A stretch of 64,000 bases of DNA from Hybos culiciformis (GCA_964007475.1 OZ023274.1:21720043-21784042), one strand, 5' to 3'; positions 37,340 to 49,848 are shown, counted from the stretch's first letter. Numbers and translations are program-made. The notes: generated by a model from the letters alone, not told the origin.

Positions 37340-37485
37340 CTCTCTTCGGGATTCGAACCTGCGTCCTTAGCATTGCAAATAACCAACACACCACACAGAA
37401 AATGTATATACCATATTTATATTTTCTACTTGTTGGCGGATTGAAATGCTAAGGACGCAGGTTCGAACCCCGATGAAGTTTTTGG
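37340..37485. repeat. Head-to-head tRNA-like SINE fragments
   Basis: Two tRNA-like 3' halves face away from each other: minus strand 37400-37343 and plus strand 37431-37480. Each has a B-box (GGTTCGAATCC / GGTTCGAACCC) preceded by AATGCTAAGGACGCA. The arms 37352-37374 and 37445-37467 form a perfect 23-bp inverted repeat. They lack a proper acceptor stem, so they are not working tRNAs. Confidence 0.65.
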
Positions 37486-40134
37486 GATAAACCCCCCCCC
37501 CCCCTTCCAGAAAAAAAAGAAGAGAAAATAACAAAAAAACATAATCACTTACAAAATTAATGAGAAAACGCAAAATGCTAACTTGGAGTCAATGCGAAAA
37601 TAACGAGAAAAATAAAATAAACCCTTATCCAAATTGTCAGTCAACAATTTTTAAAGCTAAACCAAGTCATATTTCTAATCAAAACTAAATTTTTAATTCA
37701 AATTCAATTTCTTTTATTAAATAACAAAATTCTTAGAATTATTTATTTTATACCAAGTACCTTTGTACATGTGAATACTTGGAAATGAAAGGAACTTATT
37801 AATTCAATAACATAAAATCACAATAGTACTATTATAAAAAAAAAACACAAGAGCTGTCATGAGACACCCGATTCGAATGTAGTTCCTTAGCGTACATATA
37901 AGTAATTTTCATTTTTTATCAATTCAAAATTTTATTAATTTAAAAAGAAACTTTTTTCTACTTTTCCCAGTTTTGCATTTTTTTCATTTAAAGAAACCTT
38001 TTTTAAGGAGCAATTTTGGACTGTTTTTCCGAATTTCGAAGTTCTTTTTTGTCATCGAAAGTTCAAAAATCTAAAACTAACTACTCCCAGATGACCTTCA
38101 AATGACATCTTTCGAAAATTTCGAAAAAAAGTTGTAAAAGTAGATTTTTGGAGAATAATTTTTTTCACAAACATTTACCTTAAAAAACATACAAAATTTT
38201 TATTTACATTGAAATTAGTACGAAAATCTGAATTTTATTTGAACTATAAAATATTAATTAGTTAATAATAAAAAATTAATTTTTTCGAAATATTTTATTA
38301 ATACTTTATAAATTTTCATACAAAGTTCAATAAATAATTATTACTATTTGCCGCGAGAGGGACTGTTTATTTGCCGCAAAAGGGACTGTTTACATTTTAT
38401 CAAATTATATAAAATACGACAGCGTCGACTCATTATTTAAACTTTAAAAAAATTAACAGGTATCGTTAATATATTAATAACTTTTAATTTTTTGTTTTTG
38501 TTGTTTTTGCAACACAAAAAAAGACAAATGTCATAGCCAAAATGGCAAGTATCGAAATGTCTAACGCCGGCAGACTTGACTTGACTTGCTTGACTTGGTA
38601 CCGAATAGCGCCTTTAAAATAAAACTGACAAAATTATACAAGATTTTTATTTACATTGAAATTAGTACGAAAATCTAAATTTTATTTGAACTATAAAATA
38701 TTAATTAGTTAATAATAAAAAATTAATATTTTCTAAATATTTTATTTTATAAGTATTTTATAAAATCAAATAAAATTTAAGTTTATAAATTTTCATACAA
38801 AATTCAATTAAAAAAACACAAGAACCGTCGCGGGACGTCTGATAGATGTGAAACATCGGAATTATTTTGTACAGATAATATTGATAGATAACTTTGATAT
38901 AATTTTTGATTTTTATTTTATAAATTTCATTGGATGTTTACTATTGTTTCTGTTTTATTTCCATTAATTATTAATGCAAACCAACAAACACAATATTTAT
39001 TAAAATAACTAAAAAATATTTAAATACCTAAATTTTTTAATAGCACGAACGGATTTCTTTAATGTATCATAACATTATAAGAAAATAAGACAACAAAAAG
39101 CGAAACAAATAGTCAAATTTCAAACTTTCAAATTAGAATGATCAAAAAAATTAAAAAAAAAACTTATTTAAAAAATAAAAAAATATTATTTTGCTTAAAA
39201 AAGTGCGATAAGTTTGGCGTTTTATTTAAAAAAAAAATTAAATATTTAACATTCAAATAAATAAAATATAGTGAATTTAAATAATTTTTAAAAAATTCAT
39301 TATTTCAAAATTCATAAAAAAATTATTTTTTTTTACCTTTTTTTTATCATATGTTTAGCGACACTAATAGTTCAAATTTTCAATAAATTTTTCCACAAGA
39401 GCGTCTGACAAGGAACTACGTTCCAAAAATTAAGTTTTTGCAAACATTTCTTAATTACAGAATTATTCGAATTTATAAATTTGGATATAAAAAAAATCTA
39501 AATTTTTCATGATTTTCGATAATCATGATTTCCGATGACAATTTTTTTGTATGAGCAAATCATGAAAAAAAGAATGATAATCACAAAAAGTAAGATTATC
39601 ATGATAAGATTTCATTGTCTGAACAAGGCATTAGGAATAGGAAAACGAAAACAACATTGGTTTCGATGATTAAAAAAAAGAACAAAAACAAGAAATAATT
39701 AAGATTTTTTACTCAATCATTTAAGAAAGTATGACCTTATTTTTGATGAAATCCAGTCAAAAAAAAAGTCTAATCAAAAATTCCAGTTAAAAAAATTCTC
39801 TAAAATTTTTCCTGTCAAACAAAACAATTTCCTGCCAGATACGCTGAAACTACTTATATACTATCTTCGTTAGTAAAATTTCATTTTTATGAAGATTTTT
39901 CTCGATGATCTTCTGTCTTAAATAATGAAATTAAAAATGAAACGAAGCTCAATAACAGATTTCTTTAGTGAAAAAATTAAAGAAAAATTGTATCATAATT
40001 TTCACCACATCCTCGTCGTTAATCCTGGATTAAAGCTGAAATTGAAAATAAATTATTTATAGAATTCCCTAAATATTATCAAAGTAACCCCCCTTACTCC
40101 TAGTATAGATCCGCTGGTGGGTTCTATTATGCCT

Positions 40135-40200
40135 TCTTCCGGTTCGAACCTGTGTTATTAGCATTGCAATCCGCCAACACTACTCAGCTACGGTATTTAA
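40135..40200 (-). repeat. tRNA-derived SINE head
   Basis: Read on the minus strand it has an A-box-like TAGCTGAGTAGTGTTGG (40190-40174), a GGATTGCAATGCT anticodon-arm-like segment and a B-box GGTTCGAACC (40150-40141). It belongs to the same family as 37340-37485. It would carry an internal Pol III promoter, but no complete cloverleaf can be drawn. Confidence 0.55.
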
Positions 40201-40283
40201 ATTTAAGAAGTAGAAAATATTGGTATAAATTTTTGTACACCGTACGTAATCAATATTTTGTTAGGAATTTTGGGTTGGGTACG

Positions 40284-41005
40284 AAATCCCGGAAATTAAA
40301 ATCCCGGAAATCAAAATCCTGAAATCAAAATCCCGGAAATCAAAATCCCGGAAATCAAAATCCCTCAAGTTTGCGCAAATTTCTCATTATTTTGATTCAA
40401 AAAATCAATATGCCTGTGATTTTTAAGAAAAAAAAAAGGAAAAATCCTGTCGTTTTTTGTTAAAAAATATAGCAAAGTGGTTCAAAATAAATTATATTTC
40501 AGGAAGATATCCCAATTTTATCCCAAAATACGTTTCTGGTTTCTGGTGTGTAATTGGGAACTTGGATAATCGCAATTGGCCACGAACTCAAAACTCCGTT
40601 GAAGCATGGCCTAGGCAGTTGAAAACAGTAGTCGGGCAAAAAAATGCGGTTTATATAAATTAATACGGGATCTAGCGAAAGAACTAATTTTATCTAAAAC
40701 AGACATTGAGCAAATACAATGTGGAACATTTGTTCAAAAAAACAAGAAAAATATTGAAAAAAATTTGAGAATTAAAGCCGTGATTGCAAAAAGGAATCTT
40801 ATAGTGAATTGATGTATTTAAAAAACATTGCCATAAATATTGGTTTATCGTAAATGTTTTAATTTTTTTTTTTTAAATGAATTATTTTAATTTTGTACTT
40901 TGAATACTTTTTTTTTATTTTTTTATTCCAAATTATACTAAAATTTAAACAAATTTAAATTTATTTTTTAATTTTTTAGATTGTTAAAAATTTCCGGGAT
41001 TTTTA
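40284..41005 (+). mobile_element. Mutator-like (MULE) transposon remnant
   Basis: The left end has several tandem copies of CCCGGAAATCAAAAT (40288-40375) and the right end has the inverted word AAATTTCCGGGATTTT (about 40988-41003). Between them a broken frame (about 40457-40815) reads GNLDNRNWPRTQNSVEAWPR then LKTVVGQKNAVYINLIRDLA, and later KTDIEQIQCGTFVQ. This fits the C-terminal region next to MULE transposase domains (N-N-x-E-x-W). The catalytic core is absent. Confidence 0.6.
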
Positions 41006-41174
41006 ACTTTTTATTAAATACAGTGAAGAAAATAAAATTACTTCATTTATTTAAGTTTTTAATTTTTTCACTGTCTTCTCTGTTGTCCATATTTAAATAC
41101 AGTGAATTGAAAATGAATAAAGTAATAAAAATTCACCAACACAAATAAATACTCTCTTCGTCAAGACCGTTTTA

Positions 41175-43213
41175 CGAGGGGTCAACCACCAAAGGAATAC
41201 TTGCATTTTGCTTCGGCAATAACGGCAATAAGTTGGCAATACAGCGAATAATTCAATTAATTGCGGCAATAAAGCAATACAGGGGAATTTTTGGCAATAC
41301 AGGGAATTTAAGGCAATAAATTGGCAATAAGAGCAATAAATTGGGAATAGGAGTAATAGTTTGGCAATATTTCATCCATTATGTCTTAATTATACACAAT
41401 ATATTAACATTTTCTAATAAAAAAAATTAATAGTGTGTTCCGAAATTGAGACTATTTTAGAAACTAAAAAATTATTTTAATTTCTAGGATTTCTAGTGAC
41501 ACGATCTCACAGCTATTATTTTACATGTTTTCAAATAATTTCAGTTTGGGAACGCACTCTTTAATTATTGCTTTTTATGTAAATATTGCAAATGTATACT
41601 TTTTACAGAAAATATTCTATATATACTACAAACAAATAGAAAAGAAACTACCGTTACTCCCAAAACGCTCCTCCTAATCAAAGATGGCAAATTGTGAAAA
41701 AAAAACCTAAGTAGCTTTCAAGGATATTTGTGGAACAAAAATTGATATTGCAATATATTTCCCATACAAATTGCTGCCAAAAATATAATTCCAAACAAAA
41801 CACTATGAAAAAATATTTGTTTTTCAAATAATTTCTATGAAAAAATATATTTTTTATCAAATAATTTCTATGAAAAAATATATTTTTTATCTAACTTATA
41901 TATTTTTTATGAAGAAATATATTTTTTATCCAAAAATCAATAACTACCAAAAATATTTTTTTCAAATACTTAATTTGCATTGAAGAAATATATTTTCTTC
42001 ACAAATAACTATGAAGAAATATATTTTCTACACAAATAAAGAAATATATTTTCTACACAAAATAACCAATTTGTGAAAGGAGACAAAGAATACTTTTTTT
42101 CATTCACTCGGCACAAATAAAAATAATAATTATAATATTAATCATAATATTAAAAAAAGTTATTGTAAAGTCTTTAAATATTAAGTAACTAAGTAAGTCT
42201 ATAAATATTAAGTAAATTTTTTATAGGTAGCATTTTTTCTTTTTCTTATGCCGTCAAAATATTATAATTTACTGACTACTGAAACATGTATAACAATTTT
42301 TTTCTGCCAAAAAATTATATTTCGAAAAAATTAATTGAAAATTATTTTTATAAAAGTTCAATAACACTGCAGAACAAATTTCAACTTCATGGATGCTCCA
42401 GAGACCTCACTATAATTTTTGAATTCTCACCCAAAAGTAAGTTAAAAATGATACTTGGTTCGTTTGCATCAGCTCGATTTTTTTTTATGGATCAATTGCA
42501 ATTTTTCATGCTTTCTGAGGTATATATTTGTACATTTGTGCTCATAAGTCGGCAACAAGTCATCGAAACACCATTTACTTTATACCCCTGTTCTGTTCTA
42601 ATTACCTCTCCAACGACATAAATATCATTGAAACCGCCCAAGCATTTCGAATTTAATGACTGATATAATAATGCTCAAATAATAAAAAAAACGCAGTCCG
42701 GTCACTTTTTCAAGCATTAAAGGCATTTTAACTCATATTATAAAATTTTTTTTTACTTCGTTAAATTATAGAAGACAATTTCACCTTTCATTTTGATATC
42801 TAAACATTGATGATCAGTTGAAAATTAGAAAAGCTGTAGAGAGATATTTATCCAACATAGTCAATTTCAAATCGCAATGAAAATTTATACTGAAAATCTG
42901 CTCAAATACTAAAATTAAGATTTCTCGGCTATTTATAAACCGATTTTAAATTTTTTTTTATTGAAATGCATCTACTTGATGAGAGCATTCTAATTCTGTT
43001 GATAATCAATTCAAAAATCGTTCGTAGATGGGGCTACAAGTCACATATGACAATATTTGGGAATATTGGCAATATTTGGGAATATTGGCAATATTTGGGG
43101 ATATTGGCGATATTTGGGAATATTGGCAATATATTTTCAAAATGGCAATAAATACAGTTTATTGCCAAAATTGGGAATACTTGCATTTTTTTTAAGCTGT
43201 GGTTGACCCCTCG
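41175..43213. mobile_element. 2.04-kb hAT-like nonautonomous element
   Basis: Perfect 15-bp terminal inverted repeats CGAGGGGTCAACCAC (41175-41189) and reverse complement (43199-43213), flanked by the perfect 8-bp direct repeat CCGTTTTA (41167-41174 and 43214-43221). Both subterminal regions are arrays of GGCAATA / GGGAATATTGGCAATATTT words (41218-41365 and 43050-43165). A smaller inverted-end repeat (41432-41559) is inside. A 111-codon frame at 42286-42621 has no recognised transposase motif. Confidence 0.88.
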
Positions 43214-43794
43214 CCGTTTTACTATCTAGTACAATCCCCAGGTGAGATTGGTAACTTTCAGAGTGAATTTCGTCAAATAGATTTTTGGTAAGTTTTGTTA
43301 TGGTTCAAAAAAGGGAGTTTATGTTTTCATTCACACAAAAAACCAATTCTTGTCTTTTTAATTATATTTGCTGCTTCACCAACGTTGAAGGATTTTTCCC
43401 AAAATAAACTTAAAATTATAAAATTAACGAAAAAAAGATATGTTTACTTTTGAACGGATTAGCTTGTTTATATAAAAAGAGGACATTTTTTTGTAAAATT
43501 TTTATTTATAATTTTTGAGATCAAATTAAAGTACATATAAAGTGATATAAAGTAAATATCAACAATGGTCATCATGGTCTTGGACAAAGGAAGTTAAAAA
43601 AAAAATTCTCTTATATTCATCCTTTTCAAAAACCTAAATAGGAATTGTTAAATATTTTAAATGTTTTACTATTTTTAGTCAATAAAATATAATTTATAAA
43701 ATATACCTAGGACTAGGTACTACTATACTAGGTAATTGTAATTAGTTTTAATATAATTAATTGGAAATGTTTGTTGCAAGCAGAGCAGGGTAAA

Positions 43795-44046
43795 TTTTCC
43801 AAAGAAAAACTTGCAGGTCATCAGTCTCAATGTTCAGATGGAATGTCGTCTATCCTCAACTTTTGAAAGGTATTCCTATGTATTGAAAAAGGCATTTATT
43901 TAAATATTTTTTGATTGAACTCTATAAACGAGATGTCCTTTTTACCGCAAAAAAATTAAATCCATATTTTATATTTAATTAGAATGATAATTTAGATGTA
44001 GCTACTATTAGAAGTACATAAGTAATCGCTAATGAACTTTTGATTT
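43795..44046 (+). pseudogene. Decayed duplicate of the ATM exon 5 / exon 6 boundary
   Basis: 43829-43871 reads CAATGTTCAGATGGAATGTC then TATCCTCAACTTTTGAAAGG, matching the end of ATM exon 5 (24272-24314) with a few changes and one frameshift. About 150 bp on, TCGCTAATGAACTTTTG matches ATM exon 6 near 24607-24624. The intron-like spacer is kept, pointing to DNA-level duplication and not a retrocopy. It cannot encode protein. The exon 6 part is short and less certain. Confidence 0.55.
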
Positions 44047-44361
44047 ACATATTTTCATTTCGTTCTGGTTATTTAAAGAAAATAGTAAATTACCATTATT
44101 TTTTATTGAAAAATTATCTTCCGTAGAAAATGAAAATGTGAGCCCTGTTCAAAATTTCGTTGAGAGAATTTAATTAGATTTTAGAAGCAAATTTTGACAA
44201 ACTAATGTTTCATTTTGCATTTAGAATCCAGGAAATATATTAACATTAATTTTTTTACTACTAAAAAAAAACAAAACAAAAAATACCTAATTAATTTTTT
44301 TTATTAAAAAATATAAAAAAAAATGTATTTTCGAAAAAAAGAAAAATAATAGTTAATGTTA

Positions 44362-44725
44362 TTACATAATAATGTGTTCTAATATTTTTCCAATTTTTTG
44401 AGCAGTGTTTATATTGAACCCAATATCTTTTGAGACAAACAGGATCATATGACATCCCATTAAACTTTCATAATGGATTGTATAGTTTGAAAACAAATAT
44501 ATTCCACCAATTATTAGAACCAAAAAAAGCTGAAAGTAAACAAAAAAAAAAATTTTATTCTTAAATTTCATATTTCGAAATTGTATGAAATTTGGGTGAT
44601 GCTTGTTTGTTTCTTTTATTTCAAATATTAAGTGCTTTATTATTATTTTCATCCTGAACCTGAAGTAACATCCACTCCCACAAAACTAGTGCAATCTTAA
44701 CCGATTTATCGTTGTCAGCCGACAT
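44362..44725 (-). CDS. Candidate small single-pass membrane protein, two exons
   Basis: Exon 44725-44660 (MSADNDKSVKIALVLWEWML) joins in phase 0 to exon 44529-44362 after a strong pyrimidine tract and TTTCAG acceptor, giving 77 residues and a stop. The product has one hydrophobic helix (LFLVLIIGGIYLF) and a short polar tail (FVSKDIGFNINTAQKIGK). The donor CAG|GTTCAG is weak. Architecture resembles the ORF at 47109-47327. No known family recognised. Confidence 0.3.
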
Positions 44726-44995
44726 CTTTTTTAATAATACTGACAAATAAAATTTTTGACTGAACTGAAAAAGCATGCTCTTTCTGTGTACCCGACCGGA
44801 ATTAAAATGTTTTTTGTAGAAACAAAAACGTTTTTGACTAAAGCAAAAACGTTTTTGACTAAAACTGTTTTGTTCTTTTTGTGTGCGGCTGGCCTTAATC
44901 AACATTTTGAGGATATTTATCAAAAGAAATTGAAAATTCTTTCTGGGTGAATTTAAATTATTATTTATAATTTACTATAATTAAAATCCATTTAG

Positions 44996-45172
44996 CACAG
45001 GAACATGACTTCCGTGGTGGAGGAGCTGAAGCAAAACCGTTTAATAATACAACTTTGTCGTCGCAATTCATGTTTTTTTTGTTTTTGTTTTAAACTTGAA
45101 AACCGAAATAATTTGAATGTAATTAATATTCGATTGCTGTTTTGAAACTGAGAATATAAACGTTTCAATAAA
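44996..45172 (+). CDS. Candidate 3'-terminal coding exon of an unidentified plus-strand gene
   Basis: After a TCCATTTAG acceptor (AG at 44994-44995) a frame reads QEHDFRGGGAEAKPFNNTTL and ends in a hydrophobic tail FMFFLFLF with stop at 45091-45093. AATAAA follows at 45167-45172. The polar stretch with an NNTT glycosylation-type site and a short hydrophobic C-terminus looks like a GPI-anchor signal (inference). No upstream exons were found in the window, so the gene would need a very long intron, or this is chance. Confidence 0.35.
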
Positions 45173-45183
45173 ATTTTTGTTGA

Positions 45184-47108
45184 TTTTTTTTTTTTTTGTT
45201 TAAAAAATAGTTTTTCGTCTACTACGTAGAGTCGTGTTAATTGAGAATTAGTTTCATAACGTCCGTTTTGTGGGAAATATGAAAATACTCTTTTTGTACA
45301 CTCTTCGTTAATTTTTTGTTCATTCTATTAAATGATAAACGACAAATAGCCAGATTTAAGAACTGTTGGAAAGAAATATTGTATATTGTATAATATTGTT
45401 TATAAATGAAGTAACATTCAAAAATTAATTAAAGGGAAAAGAGATCAAAGATATATCAGATTCACCTCAATGTTTTAATTAACTTTCTTTTTTTTTTTCT
45501 GGACTTATTTTAATAATATGTACCTTCAATTTAATTATTAACGGAATTATTTTAATTCTTTCGTCACAAATCTGCATGTGTTTGACTCATACTCCTAACT
45601 AGTACAAAAACGAATCAATTTGATGTAAAGTAATACTTTTTCGAAATGATATTTATTCTCAATTGCATTGCAAATCCATATCATACATTATGACTTAAAA
45701 AACTTGGTTAAGGAACAGAACACCAAAAAATATAAGGAGAACTTAAAAAAATTTAGTAATTGAAGCTTCAAAATCTTCAAAATTTGCAGTTTTTCTTATA
45801 TAACAACTTAAAATTTAGAAAGAAGTTTAACAGTGTGGCCGAAATGAAAAGAAACTAAGAGAAAAAATAATATCTATCTCCTATCTTATTATTCTTAAGT
45901 ATTGAAAGAAGGAGTTGAATTATGATGATTTGCATCTTCAAAAAGAGTAAAAGCAAAAAAATAAAATTTGAGATAAAACCAAGTATATATTCAAATATTA
46001 CATATGGATTAAGAAAAACCAAAATAAAAAAAAATGTTTTTTTTTAATGAACAATATGCTTATTCATATAATAGTATGGTAACCACTTTTTTTTATAATC
46101 TTCCGTAAATATTGAAGTATAGTACCACATGCGCGATTTCTAGAACAAAGATATCAATCTTTTTATTGTAGCTTGTTTTAATAACAAAATCTTTTTATTA
46201 GGTGAAGCGTGAAGTATGCAATTATTTTAAAAGGAATAAATAATGTACATATTGCACATAAAGAAATAATTATAAAATATACTAATTAATTTTAAAATTA
46301 AGAAAAATATTAAAATTAATTCCCGTAAGAAAAGGGTGCCTCTCATTAAATAACTAATTAAATAAGTTCTCTTCAAATAAACTAACTTTACTTCTTAATT
46401 AACTAATTTTATTTCAAATAATTATTTCTTTTAAAATAATTACTTTTATTGTTAGTAACTAATTTTTCTAGTTAAACTTTACTATTGATTTTCAGAATAC
46501 AGTTGACTTTAGTCACACTATTGAAGTTGAACCTAAAAGAATTTTAAAATCAAAACTAAAATTTACCTTTTTAAGGAAATAGGTGTAGTGCTTCTTTATC
46601 CTATTGTAATATTATAGATTTTAGTTATTATTGTATAAACTTACCGTTAGGTAGAAATTGAAAAACTTATGAATATGATAGTATTACTTTTGTATACGAG
46701 TATAAGATAAGGTAGATAACCTGATTGCGCAGTCAGTGCCAAGTTAGTCATTATTAGAGTAAGCATCATCTTACTATATTAAATAATATATTAAATAAAG
46801 TGGATTATAAAAAAACCTATCAGTTATTTAATTAAGGTGATACTATTTTTCCAGAACCTACTACACATTATAATTATTATTTAGTGCGTTGCGTACATAA
46901 AACAAGGGTTTTAAAATTCGAAAAAATAAAAAATCTGTTTTTTATTTATTAAGTTTTAATTCTATTACATATTACATCATGGAATAAAGTCTTTTTTTTA
47001 ACTTACAAATCAAATACAAAGAGTGAGAATAGTTAATACTTAAATAGTTCAAAATAATATTCATTTTTATATTTGTTTTTATATAATATTTATAAACATT
47101 TAGAATAT
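45184..47108. other. Intergenic, nothing firm recognised
   Basis: AT-rich. The stretch 46700-46850 (TTGCGCAGTCAGTGCCAAGT, then AATAAAGTGGATTAT) has the look of a solo LTR end, but no matching partner was found. No coding sequence. Confidence 0.4.
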
Positions 47109-47327
47109 TTAGATGCCAAATATTTCATGGACTTTATGTTGAATATTATTCAAACTAGAATCCTTCTTTAAAACTGTTATAAAATATCCACTCTCATTTG
47201 GTAGGGTAATATATGTCACATCATAAACTGCTATGAAAAATAATATTCCAATAACTAATACAGTCAAAAATATGGCCACTACAATTCTACAGAAATATGT
47301 AATCAAATCGCAAGCACTTGCAGCCAT
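47109..47327 (-). CDS. Candidate 72-residue single-pass membrane protein
   Basis: Frame MAASACDLITYFCRIVVAIF continues through a long hydrophobic helix (LTVLVIGILFFIAVYDV) to a polar tail (VLKKDSSLNNIQHKVHEIFG). A TTTATTTTTATTTCAG acceptor lies about 50 bp upstream (AG ending near 47373), compatible with a 5'-UTR intron. Composition is less AT-skewed than its surroundings. Unknown family. Tail pattern K-D...N...K-[VI]..I is shared loosely with the candidate at 44362-44725. Confidence 0.4.
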   Translation of the reverse strand: MAASACDLITYFCRIVVAIFLTVLVIGILFFIAVYDVTYITLPNESGYFITVLKKDSSLNNIQHKVHEIFGI

Positions 47328-47819
47328 AATACGTACTTCTTATGTGGTTTTTTATATTTTTTATTATAGAATCTGAAATAAAAATAAATTTAAAGAAATG
47401 TAAAATTAGATTAATATTATAATGAAATTTTTTTTCTAAATTAAACTTTAACTTGCCATTTACACAAGATGTTTTCGAAGATTAAAATGAAGATTGTTTT
47501 TGAATGTATTTTCGTAAATATCTACGAAATAATTTTCACTGTCCAGATTAAAATCTAGATTTTAGTTTGGATTAAAATTTTTTTCTTAATAAAATTATTT
47601 AAATTTTGATTTTAATTTAAATTTATATATTAAATGTAAAATAAAGCAAAAATTTTTTTTTTTCGTTTTTAGTTTTTCATTTATTTATATTTAAAAAAAA
47701 ATTTTTTCTATTTATTTTTTTTTTTTGACAGATTTTTAGTCCAGACTAAAATCAAGATTTTTTCGTTTTATATAACTTTTACACGCACAGTCAAAAACAT
47801 CCTATGTAATCTTCGAAAG

Positions 47820-48470
47820 CATCCTGTGTAAATGGATGGTAAAATAATCTAAAAAACGGCTTTTCAATAAAATGTTGGGACAAAAATATTTGGGACGGAG
47901 CAAGTGCATTTTTAAGATGAATTTTTTTTTTTAAGAGCACTTGCTCCGTCCCAAACGACATGTAAAAATAGTTTTTAAGAGACTTTCTGCACTTAGCGTT
48001 AACCGATTCTAAAAATTTTATACCATTTTAAAGTATGAGGATGTGAATGAATTTTTTTTCTAAATTAAACTTTAAAATAATCTTGAACGGCTTTTCAATC
48101 AAATTTTGAGACAAAAAAGTTTGGGAGCAAGTCCTCTTAAGAGGCCTTGGTACCAGTTTGCATTTTTATCCCAAAATTTGATTGAAAAGCCGTTTTAGAT
48201 TATTTTAAAGTTTAATTTGAAAAAACATTTCATTCACAACCTCAGGAGTGTTTCATACTTTAAAATGATATAAAACTTTTTAGAATCGGTTAAGGCTAAG
48301 TGCTCCAAATCAAACAGTTCGGAGGTTGTGAATGAAATGTTTTTTCAAATTAAACTTTAAAATAATCTAAAACGGCTTTTCAATCAAATTTTGGGATAAA
48401 AATGACTTTAATATAATCTAAAACTGCTTTTCAAAAAAATTGTGGGGCAAAAAATCAAAACTTCAAAAAA
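47820..48470. mobile_element. Cluster of rearranged fold-back repeats (TTAA family)
   Basis: Several partial copies of the element at 49853-50236, in both orientations. Two copies abut at one shared TTAA (48137-48140: ...AAGTCCTC|TTAA|GAGGCCTTGG...). A variant inner palindrome, TTTGGGACGGAGCAAGTGC, is at 47889-47907 and inverted at 47937-47955. No coding capacity. Confidence 0.75.
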
Positions 48471-49848
48471 AATTATTTATCGCAACTTTGAATGTAATGT
48501 GGTTTTCATTTAAGTTTTTTGTTTACAAATTTAATTTGGTATATTTTTACTGTAGACAGTGTAGACTATAGTTTTTTTTCAATTTTCTCTAAATAACTTG
48601 TATCAATTAGTGAGCATTTATAACTAATATATAAATTTAAATCTTCCCTGTATTACTTATAAATATTTTCGATATCCGGAAATGAAGATATCTATGAAAA
48701 AAAAAATTTAAATATATAGAGGAATTTAAAAAAATAGCAAATTTTTAGATCTCATTTACAGTGCATTGTACATTGTAGATATTGATATAATATTTTGAAT
48801 TTTACAATTTATATCTTTTTTTTGCCAAGAACTTAAAACTTCAACGAAAACCTCATCAAGCTATGATATCTTAAAAAAAATTGTATTTTAATTTCATAAG
48901 AATTTGAGACCATTATAATTTTTTATTTTTTTTTTTTAATTTAATTATTGTATCATTGTGTTATGGTTAGAGCTACATTATATTTATGTCAGCGTTTATT
49001 TTTTTTATTACATTGAAATAAAATTCTTTATTGATAATATTGTATTTAATGAAAATGTGTTTATTTTCACAATTTTATTCCTATGATTTGCTTGGTGCTG
49101 ATAATTTGTAATGATGGATGTGTGAGAGTGAGGTTCACATTAATTTTTGCTTTTATGTTTGTTTGGTTTGGTCAGCATAAAAAGAGATTTTATAATAAAA
49201 TTTCAACGACCCTTTTTTTATTTTTTTGTAAACAAATTATTAAATTTTTTTATATTAAGTGTAAAAGATTTTGTAAAGCATCATATATGTATAATGAAAT
49301 GTATGATATTTAACAATTTTTTTTTCTTCAAGTCAATTATAATTATTATAATTTACTGGAAATAAAAATTTTATGCTTTAAATGTCACAGAAAGAACTGA
49401 TCTACGATGCAATGCTGATAATTCCGTTCAACAACATTTTTATCTACAATTTTTAATATCATTATTGATTATATTTTGGAGAAATCTTTTACAACTAAGA
49501 TTGTATAGAAAATAAAATAGGAGTTTAATGAAATCTAAAAGGTTTAGTTGTCATAAAGATTTATTTTGAATAACTTAATCTCTACAACACATTATCATTG
49601 TATTCTTGATGGCCTAAAAATAAAAAACATTAATTATTCAGAAACATTTGTTTAATAATAGATACGTACGTAGGTATCTACCTTCTTTTATATAAATTAT
49701 TATTTCAATATAAAATTTGATTTTACTCCACTTAGGGGTCATTCGGCTAAATTTGATTTATAATAATTTTTTTGTTCCATGTTTTCCCAAAAAATGTAGG
49801 TAACAATTTTCTGTCATAAGATCGATTTCGAATCTAGAAAAATAGATG
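48471..49848. other. Intergenic, weak small-exon candidates only
   Basis: AT-rich. A 24-codon frame MSQKELIYDAMLIIPFNNIF begins at about 49381 (+). A short AG-bounded frame ending near 49577 (-), with AATAAA about 15 bp on, could be a terminal exon. Neither has independent support. Confidence 0.3.

Larger units (their letters stand above)
36514..40283. other. Gene-free region with repeat fragments
   Basis: AT-rich. It contains an inverted copy (36890-37025) of the repeat at 8575-8712, tRNA-like SINE heads (separate entries), and a direct repeat at about 38195-38335 and 38642-38810 (shared TATTTACATTGAAATTAGTA and ATTAATTAGTTAATAATAAA). A poly-C run is at 37490-37504. No genes. Confidence 0.7.

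Noticed and set aside
37340..37480. Functional tRNA gene
   Set aside because: Only B-box and part of the anticodon-like region are present. No acceptor stem or consistent cloverleaf, and the copies form an inverted repeat.
49083..49365. Two overlapping 70-codon frames rich in F, I and K
   Set aside because: Composition of poly-T-rich DNA. No start context, splice signal or motif.
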